64,000 nt of DNA, from NCBI GenBank assembly GCA_008921705.1, contig VFFE01007795.1, positions 2,558,514-2,622,513 of the forward strand, in the 5' to 3' direction. The DNA comes from Burhinus oedicnemus. Its lineage: Eukaryota; Chordata; Aves; Charadriiformes; Burhinidae. How positions within the stretch are numbered: the first letter of the stretch is position 1; every line of letters begins with the position of its first letter. Position numbers and translations under genes: made by a program. Shown one piece after another: positions 38,501 to 50,500 of this stretch. The notes beneath the pieces were generated by a model. That model had not been told where the DNA came from. It did not search any database and saw only the letters and a program-made list of their open reading frames with translations.

Positions 38501-41500
38501 TTTTGAAGTGAAGCTCCCTATTGTCCTTGTTTGTGTTGCGCATACCTAATACATTTCCCGTTGTGTAGAGGCTTTCAGTCCATGGGAACGTAGTTCAGAG
38601 ATGTTTGGGGGGGTAGAAGGTTATTTAAAACACATATACATCCTCCTCCAGTGTCTGAAATATTAAAATATATACCCAGGTCCCCAGCACAGCGTGTCTT
38701 GCTCTAAAGATCTGCTTGTGTTGGTCCACGCTACTTGCTAGTGTGGACGCAGCCATAGATCGCTAGAGTAGCTAACTGAGCATGTCACACGTGACAATGT
38801 AGTTGCACTGAGTATAAGCAAGTGGAAAGCTTAGTACTAATTTGTGCAGTTGTTTAAAACTACTGAAGCACTTCAGTGGGATTCATATAGCATATTTGTG
38901 TGTGTTTCAGATCGATCTAGGAAAACAGCCTGAAGTTAGTAGAAGAGAGCCTGTGTCGGCTGAAGAATGGGCTAAGAATATGGATTCTGAAGGAAGAATT
39001 TTAAATGTCGACTACATAAAGCGATTGATATTCAAAGGGGTAACTTGTTTTTCTAAAGTTAACAAGACCTATTGCTTGCTTCTGGCCCCCTTTTCTTTCC
39101 GTCCCAAACCATGGTTCTGCTGTTTTCATTATACTTACAATGGTTCGCGCAGGACTTTCAGCATGAGCCAGCCAGTATTGTTGGAGAGACTTCATAAAGC
39201 ATGATTTCATACTAATCAAATATCTTGACAGTCTTTCAACCATATAAAGTGCTCCACAAGGAGAGAGATCTTGTGGTGGCTGGCTAAAGTGAATGAGTTG
39301 AAAACACAAAGGCTTAAGTGATAAAGAAGAGAAGTCAAAGTGCCTTTCAGGAAAACACCAATACTTCAGTGTTAAGATACCAGGTTTATTATTTTCTTTT
39401 TGACGATGTTTTCTTTTCCTTCTCCAACAAAAGCTGCTTTTCTTGGCCCAGCAATTTGCCTGAATTTGGCCCTCATATATGAGCAGTCCTAAAGACTTTT
39501 GCTGATACTTATTATTGAACTAATGATTTTTGCAATATGAATGTGAATTCAGTCTCAGTGGTGGAAATTTTGAAAACTTTAGTTACGCCCCATAGCTATT
39601 CTACGTAATGTTACTTTAGTATTTCTTTTTTGATGGGAATCCAGCTGCCTTAATGCATTCTTTGTGTACCTGTTGATGCACGTTTGCAAGCATGCAGTCT
39701 TGCATTCTTGGGAGTTTGAGCAGAAGTGGAGAATGATAACATTGATACTACATTTTTTTAAAGACCTGTACATATTAAGTAATATACTCTGAAGGGGGTA
39801 GAGTGAAACTGAGGCCCTTTTCAGTTTCTGTGACTGCTCTTTAATATACCTGTTGCTGAGGTGCCCAATTAAGGACCCTTCTGCAGTCATGAGAATTAGT
39901 ACAAACCTTTTCTTCCAGTAGCTCGTTTCTCTTTCATCTCTGTTGTCCATTGCCAGAGGAGTGAGTGCTGGATTTTCTGTATGACTCAAGATCCCAATAA
40001 CTTGCAATACATGAAGTGCAGATCCTCTGCAAAGAAAAAAAAGAAAAAAGTTAAAATGCCTGTCTTCAACTGTTCAACAATTACTGGAAAAGTTCCAGTT
40101 GCTACTTGTTTTTGCTGTGGTTGATGCTATTTGGTGCAGTCTTCCTTGCCTTAATCTAATGGTAAATGAAGAAACATAGTGAGGAATCAAGCTAGCCTTG
40201 CACTGGTAAACTGGGGGGTCTGATAGCAAAGTGCCTCATTCTCATGACTATACTGCAGGGAGTACTCTTTTGATAAGAGTGGAATATGATTCAGCTTAAA
40301 CATTTTTGTTGTCTACAAATTATGAGTGTTACTTGGAAAGATTTCTGGCAAATAGTGTACTTGAGTGGACACTCAAAGGCTGTCCCTAACCCTTTGCTTG
40401 GAACATTCATCTACATGTTGGCCATGTCTTATAAGATGAAAATATTTGTTTAAAAAAATAAATAAATGGAAGTCTAGTCCTCAAGATTGGTTTGTGGTGA
40501 GACTAGAAGTTTGGCAGTTAGGCAGCATGATGTTTAAGTATATAAATCTTAAACGTACATTATATGCTTCTTAAAGGCTCTGATGCCCATAAGGTTTTTA
40601 TTTCCAGCAGTGAAGCAAAAATATAGGAAGAAAAATCTTTTGTCAAGTTCTTTTTTTATCTTCTAAGGATGAACCCAGTGCTTCTACAGTTTTCTGCTTA
40701 ATAGTATTCTCTTCCTCCTGTTTCCTCCAAGTGTAGTACCTAGTTAGCAGATAAGATTTGGTTACAATGTAAAAAGAAGCTTACTTATAACAATTCTCTG
40801 AAGTTGTTACTTTAAGAAGTGTTGTATCACTATAGGAACACTTCCTCACAAAATTGAAATAGTCTTTTTGTTAATGTAATTTTTCCCTAGGGTCTCTGCC
40901 ATACTTTAAGAAAAGAGGCATGGAAATTTCTTTTGGGGTATTTTCCTTGGAATAGCACTAAAGAAGAAAGAGCAAATCTGCAAAAAAGGAAAACGTGAGT
41001 ACAGTGAGGTTTTTGTTACAAAATAAATTAAAAAGCTGCTTTTTTTCCTTAAGACATGTAGTGATGTAGACAGCTTTTCGGAAGCTTGAAGGAGAGCTGC
41101 TAAAGGTTGTTGAATGCAAAGAAGTGTGTGAGACTTTCTTTAAAATGATTGTTATACTAAAGTAAAAATATTATATAAACAGGGTGGTGTTATCCTATTT
41201 ATGCTAAAGAACAAATGGAATGAATGAATGCTTAGATAAAAAAGAGACAAATACAGTAATTGAGCATGCGTTGGTTTCAAAATCATCTATCTTCTTCAGG
41301 GATGAATATTTCAGGATGAAACTGCAGTGGAAATCAGTCAGTGAGGAACAGGAAAAACGAAATTCAAGATTAAGAGATTACCGGAGTCTTATAGGTAAAT
41401 CTAGATTTAGAAACATACCTAACTGTACAAATTCACACACTTGTACAACTCAATATGAAATTGAACAAATGTAACCTTTTGAGTTACCTGTATGAAGAAG

Positions 41501-44500
41501 CACTAAAAACTAACATGTTGCTGTTTTCAGAGGTGTCTAAACTTTGTTATATACTTAATACTAAAACTGTCTTAACCAGAGTAATTCAGAGCTTTACACG
41601 TTAGTGTTACAGAATGGCTCTATCTTTTTAACTTCCTTTACATAATAACAAAAGGCTCTTTATTTCATGTTATTTCATGATGTAATATTACTGGGAATGT
41701 CATTAAAATTATGATATACAATAAGAATATGAAAATGTGTCTGTTTATGTTTTAAAATTTCTTACAGGGATTTGTATACGTGCATTCTGACTTGTGGGGT
41801 TTTATACCTACTGTTAAAAATGTCATCAAGTTCTGCTGACTATTAGCAGTTTATATCCTCAGCTTTCTTTGGTAGTGAGAGTTGGGCACCAATGTTTAGG
41901 ATTACTAAACAGTTACTTCAGGAGACAGGATAATATTTTTGTGTTATTCTGAGACATGGACTAAATTTATTTCAGCCAGTTATTCAACAGGCAAGCTGAA
42001 AGGGTTGAGAAAGTGTAATCTTACTAGATTAGTAAACTATCTTTTCAGAGAGTATGTATGTTAATGGGAAAAAAATATTTGGAGTTCAAAAAAGGCTGAA
42101 GTTTTGTTTCTGTTGAAGCAGTTCTGTTCCTTTTTAAGTGTTTGAAATGTAAATGACAGTATTAGGCTTATGTTGTAAAATAGATCCAAAACTACAAAAT
42201 ACTTTTTATAAAAATGCACTCAAAATTTTGCTTATTTCAATACATCAGTCTTGAATTTCACATTATTGAAGAGTATGCTGTGTGCTTGGTATGTTTGAGG
42301 CATGAAAACTGCCTGATGAAACAGGCAGTTTCAGCTCACTGACTTACAGGAAGTTGTTAAACAGAATTTATAAACATGCTGTTGTGACCTGTCACAGTGT
42401 CTTTGAGATGATCATGTGGTAACTTTACTGCTATGGCTTATGTGGCATCATGTAAGTATTCATAAATGGCATTGCATAGCTAACTCACATAAAATTATTC
42501 TTAATCTGTGTAAGTGTAGAACATTTTCACTGAATTATAATCAGGAATTTTTCCATAAAATACTAAAAAAAAAAAGGGGGGGGGGCAAAAGCTTTAAAAT
42601 CTGTTTATAAGCAAATTGTTTTATTCCAGACAGGAAGGATTTTGTTTCTTTTAAATACTCTTTATTTTGAAATGACATTCAGTTATGCAGTTGTCTTAAA
42701 TACTTCAAAGCTTTGCAACAGTGTTTGAGCAAAAAATCAGCAGCTTAAAAACATTCTGAATTCATTTGATGCTGGCTTTGTAGAACTTGTTTTGAAAATG
42801 TTTTTTAAATCTGGACTGTTTCCTTAGAAAAAGACGTAAACAGGACAGATCGAACAAATAAATTCTATGAAGGTGAAGATAACCCAGGATTGATTTTACT
42901 TCATGATATTTTGATGACCTATTGCATGTATGACTTTGACTTAGGTAAGTTGTGTTCCTCTGAATGTAAAAGCCTTTTTAGTTTCTGGTATGCAGCTTTG
43001 CTTATGTTAAGGCCTGTTAATACAATTGAACTTGTATTGATTACAATTCTTTTTGTAAATGTCAAGATTTATATTTTAATAATGTAGATAACTTTGTTCA
43101 GTTTCTCGTCCTGCTTCTTCCTGTCATCTAGCTGATGCTTATCACAGGCATCTTAATTCATCAGCTGAGGCGGGATTAGAAATTAAGTGGCAGTTCATCT
43201 TCACCATAGCACTACTGTAGTTTTTTTTAGAATTGAAGCAAGTTTGCTTTTCAGAGTTTTAAATGGGTTTGGATGTTTGGAACGTGAGTGTTATAACCAT
43301 TTTTAAGACTGATATAGCAATAAAAATGATAAACCAGCTGCCACTGCTGTAATTAAAGCTCAGCATGCTGAACCAGCTGTTTGTAAACATGGGGGTTCTT
43401 AGGAATACTTTAAAAGCTGGTTCTTGAGGAGTACACTTAACAGTCTGTCAAAAATAGCATTTTAGTATTTGCATCTGTTGCAGAAGGAAGAGTGTATAAC
43501 GTTTTAATCACAGTGTATACGAGATGTCTAAGTCTTGGCTTCTGTTCATTGTCTTGGGAGGGAGGGAAAATATGCTTCTAGCTGGTTCCTGCCTCCACCC
43601 CTGGTGTGAAATTTGGCTGTTATGTACTTGGGGGTTTTTTTGGGTATTCTGTTTCAGAAGAGCGTTGGGATTCTAAAAGCCCACTTTGTGCCAGATTTTG
43701 AAGGCAAAAAGTAGGACCAAATCTTTAATTGCTAGTAAATCTGCTGCAGAGTGGTAGTACTTGTCAGCTTTTGTCCCTTCTGTCAAGTCTGTAGAGAGAC
43801 TTGATCTTTGGCTTGAAAAAGAAGTGGAAAGCTAAAACTGATTGAGACTGTTTAAACGTGTAGCTCTTCCACAAGTCTTTCCACATTTCAACCTGCATTA
43901 ACACACAATGATATCTAAGTGAATTAAAGCACATTCACTACCTGCTCAATTAAAAACATTGCTTAGATTGCTTTAATGTATGCAGTAGGTAAGTCTTCTG
44001 TTCTATAAACAAGCAAGAATAATGGAAATACAGTACATTTGACATTGTATCTCTACAAGGCTTCTAAGCTACTCAAGCGTTGGTACCATGCTGCTTTTAA
44101 TCCTTTGACAGCAGCTGTAGAGAGGTCTGAATAATGCCACAAACTGCTGGATAGGGGAGGAGACAGAGTACCTGTTAATACAACGCTTTTTCTGAATTAA
44201 TTCCTCAAGTCTGCATTAATGAAACTAGTTTTAATCTTTAAGAGACTTTTAAACTGTCTCAAACAGAATTTTCTCTGCATTTATTTTTAAATGTATAGGG
44301 AATAAACTTCTTTTTTGACCTTTTAATTATTTACTTGTTTTCTGTTCTTTGTTCTATTTTTCTTCTCACACCTGCTCTGTATTTTCAGTCATTGACTCAA
44401 ATCCTCTTTTCAGTTACTCAGTTATAATTAATTACATTGTTAAGAAATGGAATCAGCCAAGCTTGAGTCTAACCGCGAAATGTCATGTCATGTTGAACCA

Positions 44501-47500
44501 ACCACTGATGACAGACATACACATAAATCATGTTTTCCATTGCTTAGGGAGGTCAGCAGCAGTAGGCCAGTAGATAAGCTGACTTGAGCATCAGCGGAAA
44601 GGTAATTGGAAGAGTCGGGAAGAAGGGAAAAAATAAGCTCTAAAAATCCTTGTCCTCTACTCTTCTTAATTAGGCTTCTAATTACAAACAAGGAAGCTGG
44701 AAGAAGCATTAAAAAGCTTCAAAATTTTGAAAATGTTTTGCATAGAACTAGCTATATATTTCTAGCTATATGTAAAAATGATATTCTCTAAAAATGGGCA
44801 TTTTATTCTCCACTTAAACGTAAGCTTTTCTTGTAAGACATGTTAGTGCTTTTTAGAGCGTATGAACTTGATTCGCCATTTCTGGGCACAGAAACCTAAA
44901 GGCACTTCGTTGAATCAAGTCTGGATATGTGTTTCTTTCATGCTTCTCACAAGCAATACTTTGCTAATTTCCTTCCTCAGTTTGCTAAGTAGTAGTCTTT
45001 TTTTGTTGTTGGCTGCTTGGTTACATAGATGATCTTAGGCTTTGGTGTATTTAAAATACCATCCAAGCAGAACAGTTCCTACTTCCCTAAATACAGGAGT
45101 CCTTAAAGCATATTCAATGCTAGAAAAAAGAATTGTTAAGTGCAAAATTTTCTTCATAAAAGCTGTTGCACCATATGTTTTCCTATGATTGAAACTCAAC
45201 ATCTCTTCTCCAAATCTATTTGAAAAGAAAATCTTCTCTTGGAGGGGGGGAAAAAAAGTGGGAAGACATGAAAAGATTTTAAATGTATGAAAGAAAGCAA
45301 CCAATTACAGATGGAGAGGAGAATAAATGAGTCTGTATTTGTGATGGTGCAAGGTATATGTTTAATCTTCTTAAAAATATCAATATATGCTTCTGAGCTC
45401 TAAATGGGAACTTTTTTTACTAAAAATCTATTCTGGTGTCAGGTCAGTTTGTACGTATTTTAACAACTGCAAAAACAACGTTTTTGGTTTATGTTCTTGT
45501 TAGATTGGCAAAAACCACTGCTAAATCTTGTTAGATCTGCTGGATATTGGTGGTTATTAATATAAAAATGCCTTTACTGGTGGTTGAGTTGAAAAATTAT
45601 CATATCTGTACAAACTGGGAATGCAAACATTCATTTCACTCAGTCATTCAACACTTGAAAAATTACTGTTTAACTGCTGAGTTTAAGTAAATTCCGATTT
45701 GCCTTTTTTTCCCTTTTTCTCCATCAAGGTTATGTCCAGGGGATGAGTGACTTGCTTTCACCTGTCTTGTATGTTATGGAGAATGAAGTAGATGCCTTCT
45801 GGTGCTTTGTATCATACATGGATCAAATGGTAAAATAAGGCTTTTTTAGCTCATATAAACAGTTAATCAATGGATAACGTTTGGGGTTAATTTTATTTTA
45901 CAAATGTCATTATTTTTAAAATTCTTCTAAAGCAATCATCTTATGTTTGAAGTTGATGTTTTTCTCTGATTGACACAGGTTATGTTCAGTTTGTGATATT
46001 ATTACTGTGTAGTGTAGACAAATTTGGCTCTTTGGAAATTTGGGACTAACTTGGAGCCATCACAGCCAAATGTGTATTAATCAGAAGTCCTCTAGCAGGA
46101 TTTTGTTCAGGATAATGGTTCCCTGCCATACCTACCTTTTGGCATTTGTTAAATGCAATTTAGACTTTCCACAGACTGAAGCTTTTATGAATTGTGCATG
46201 TGACGAAACAATATGTGGCTGGTATGAGAATAAAAAAAAAGTTGTCTTTTTGGTTTGAGTGCAGTGGTGCTGCTTGGAGGTACAAAGCATAGGCTGATTT
46301 AAAATATCATTTATTACATACAAATATTATCGAAGAAACACGGTTCACTGCTTTGTTAAACCTTTCAGTAAAAGGCAGGCATTTCATTAGATAGAAGTAC
46401 AGTTGAATATCCCTATATTAAATACCTAAAGGATGAGAACCACTGTTGCAGTAACAAAACTTTTTTTAAAATTAAAAATAGTTGTAAATCTCAAAATTAT
46501 GAGTTAATAAAAATGACAGTGCTAATATTTTATTCCATCCAGCATCAGAATTTTGAAGAACAGATGCAGGGTATGAAGACACAACTAATTCAACTGAGTA
46601 CTTTGCTTCGTTTACTAGACAGTGGATTTTGCAGTTATTTAGGTAGGTGTATTATTCATGCACAGTAACTAAAACAACTTACTGCATTCTGTGTGCATTT
46701 ATACCCTTACCAGTCTTTAAATGTAATTCCAACAGTAATATTATATGAATACAGGACTTGTAAAGTAATAATGCCTAAAAGATTTCAATAATTGCTCCAT
46801 GCCTATTGAAAAACAGGGTCATCTTGTTACTGATTTTAAAAGTATGCCATCCTCTGGCAACTATCTTTGATTCCGAGAAGGGGCTACTATCTTAATCGGT
46901 GGTATGACTGTGTACCTGTAAAATGTGGTGGTTCCCCCCCCGCCCCCGCCATTGTCTTAACCAAATTTGGTGTTTATGAAATGTAACATTCTTATTCCTA
47001 GAATCTCAAGACTCAGGCTACCTTTATTTTTGCTTCCGATGGCTTCTTATCAGATTTAAAAGGGAATTTAGCTTTCAAGATATTCTTCGGCTCTGGGAGG
47101 TAAGAAGATATTTCACCACAAAAAATCCAGCAGTCTTTGAACTTTAGAATGAAAAGCACGGATCATTCTTCAAAGTGATTAATACTCTAATAGATTTTTT
47201 TAACTGATTCGTTGCAGTGATGTGAGGGCATATTAGCATATATTATGTCTTTTTAGGCAAAACAACAAACTCGGAAGTTAATGAAAAAATACATGTAAGA
47301 GCTGGTGGGGATAAACTGGCTTTTTCAAAAAAGTTTGGACAGGATCCTGTAGATGAGGCTCTTAAAAGTAGTAAGTGGAGAGGACCAGTTAACTTTTAAT
47401 GGAAAACAGCTTATACTAGAAGAAATAACATTTCTGCATGTGTCTGATTAGTTCCTTGATATTGGTAGTACTTTATAGATTAAGTGAAATGAAGCACTGG

Positions 47501-50500
47501 CAGGGTAGTTTTTGCATTAGCCAAAACTGTAAAGAGAATGATGTCAGAAGATCCAGTTAATCTTGATGATAAGGCCTCATGATGCCAAATAACATAATGT
47601 AAAATATCAAAACGTTGAAGTTCTAATAATTACAGGTTAATGAGTTCTTTTTTGATTTAGGTGATCGTGGAATCAGATGGAGTAATTAAGATGAACTAAC
47701 ACTTCTGTTGAACATTCTTTAGTTCTTTGTTCCCAGAAAACTGAGAAGTGTGTCAACAGTACAGGTTTATTGTCTAAGATGCATTTAACAAGAGCATAGT
47801 ATCCACTGAAAACTCCCAAACAAGAAAATAAATGTTCAGATGAATGGAAGGAGTATTTACTAGGACATAACATCACATTGAGTTGTGCTGGGGAACAGAA
47901 GGGTAATGAAAAGAACAGGACTGAAATGCATAAAATGTGTACTATAATGAAAAATAATGTTGTTTCTAGTATAATGTTGATGCTTTTATTCACTTCTTCC
48001 ACTGATGAAAAAGGAGTCACGTAAAGAGGAGGACCAGTATTTAAAACTGTCTAAAGTAAATCTTTTTTAGCTTTTTATCATCAGTTGGTAGAATTTACTA
48101 TCATAGAGTATTGAGATGGTATCTTAACTCAAGGACTAAAAAGGTTATTAATAACAATCATAAATAAGGGAACCAAAATGTACAAACCCAAAAGAATTAT
48201 CTTATTCCAATGGATAAAATTATAATGATTTTGAGGGAAAAAAATTTCACCTATCATCACTTTTTCCAGTTGTCTTCTCAGTATTTTTTTAAGGACTAAT
48301 TTTTCTTTTTAAATTGATGACAACAGTATTTTTATTTATAGTTTATAGTCCCAGGCTAGCATGTTTTTATCACCTCTGCCTTAATGTGTGTGTATGTCTG
48401 CATACAGAAAAGAAACACACTATATTTCTGACTCTTAAGTATTTTTTTTTCTGTCTTAGGAGGATGATGGAAATCTATTGATAGTCTTGTAGGTTCCTTC
48501 TAGCAAATCATAATGTATGTTTGCTACAAGTATTCAATTTCTTAGCTAGGAGATAGGGAATGGGAAAGGGAATATCTTGTTTTGCTTTTTAAAACCAACT
48601 AAGTAAGGCATTATGTTGATGTTTTTATGTGAAAGCTAGTGTCACCTTTGTCACAGTTGAAGTCCAGCTTACAACAGTTGTTTTTTTCCTGTTCATAGCT
48701 ATGCAGCTTCATTGGTATCAGTGGCATGTATATGTGGGATTTACAAAGGCAAGCTGTAGGCACAGGAGGCCATTTTCCCCTTTGTAATCAACAGAGAGAA
48801 ATTAACTGCATTTAGCATACTTCAGTCTGAGCAAATTTCATGTGTTGTTTTGTAATAGTGCATGAATCGAGGGAACCCATTTGAAGGCAATGCTACCCTG
48901 TGACGTATTCACTTGCAGAGGGTAGAATGGGAAGAAGAGGAGGTACCATCTGAGATGACAGTCCCAAGTTCTTTTTATCTATGAATTTCAGGGTGTTCCT
49001 TTGGACCTCCATTTCTGTCCTGTGAGTTGCTTGAACCACTGAGGTAGCATTGGATACTTTTTCCCTGTTCCCACTGGCTTCACGACTTCCAGTGTTTTAC
49101 CTCAAAAAAAGGAATGAAGAAGATTCTTCACTAGACTGGTTATTAGACATTAACCTTAGAGATGGGAGATACCAGTCTCCATCAGCTGGAGTAGAAACTA
49201 AAACCAAGCCCTCCCACTTACTGAGCAAGAGCCATAATGTGGTAGAAAATGTGGGTGGTTATATCATGGTGCAGCAGGGTGTGCTAGGCAGTGCAAGCGC
49301 TAGAGAGGTGGCATTCCACCTTGCGTGGATAAGTTGAGACACATTGTGTGGTTGCAGTTATTTGCAATGCTGTATGCACTTTTTTTGCAGAAATACGAAT
49401 GCAGGTTAAACTACTCTGTCTGTGGGTGGGATTGTTTGCAGTACATTTTAGCAGTGTCTCTCAAACTCAGCCCAGATAGACAGCATACTGAGCCACTGCT
49501 TAGATGTCCCAAAATTGAGAGCAGCTCAGTCCCCCCTTCACACTGGAGGGACAGACAATATTACCTGGTAATTTGAGCCAGCGCTTAATCTTTCCTTTGC
49601 ACACTGAGCTGCTTCATTCTCAAAATGGTGCAGGAAGACTGGGTAGAATAAGAAGAATCCCAAAAGAAAAATTCTGTAACACTTACACAGCTAGCTCACA
49701 CTTACCTCCAATGTTATGCTAGTACAGCCCATGTTGTATAAAACCAGGATGACCTAGTGATAAGTTACTTTACATATATGCTAGTATTTGTTACAAATGT
49801 TCATGCATGCTGAGGTAGCGCTAGAACAAATGAGTCCTTACTTGCATAGCTTTATCAGAAAGAGATAGGAGGAAAAGAGTTATTGCACTTAAGTGGTATA
49901 TTTTTATATTCTTAATTTAAATGTTTTTCTTTCATCCTTGTCAAAGCACTTTATAATGATGCTGTTACATATTTACATACATAAGCTTAAGTGTGTGCTG
50001 TCCTCCAGACTTTGAAAGGTGTAGCAAAAAGTATGGAATTTTTTGCAGCTGGTGATAGCTGCTAACTTTCCTCACAGAGGAGAGAATGTCTATAAACATC
50101 CTTGTTAGTGTTTTTAGTTTTTTTCCACTCTTGAAACTGGATCCAGCTTCCACTGAAGTTACAGCTTGAAGCAAATACTTCTTAAAGGAGATACTGCAAT
50201 AGGATAGCATTAAACTGTAGATATGAAAGTTAAATATTCTGTTAATGTCTATAAAAAAAGTAATTGTTACACAGATCTGTATTTTGGTTTGATTTCCCCG
50301 TATCTTGCATTGTCATGTTTCCATCATCTATGTTCTGGTTTAGATTTAATGCCAAGAGGCAGCCTGTTGTCTGATATGCTTCATTAGTGATTGTTGTAGA
50401 TGATTCATGATATGTGTACCATGAGAATTTGAGTGTATTGGAAATGTTTAGGCAGTAGTTTGCTCTCTTCATTTGCAGACTTGATGTTGAATGAAATCCA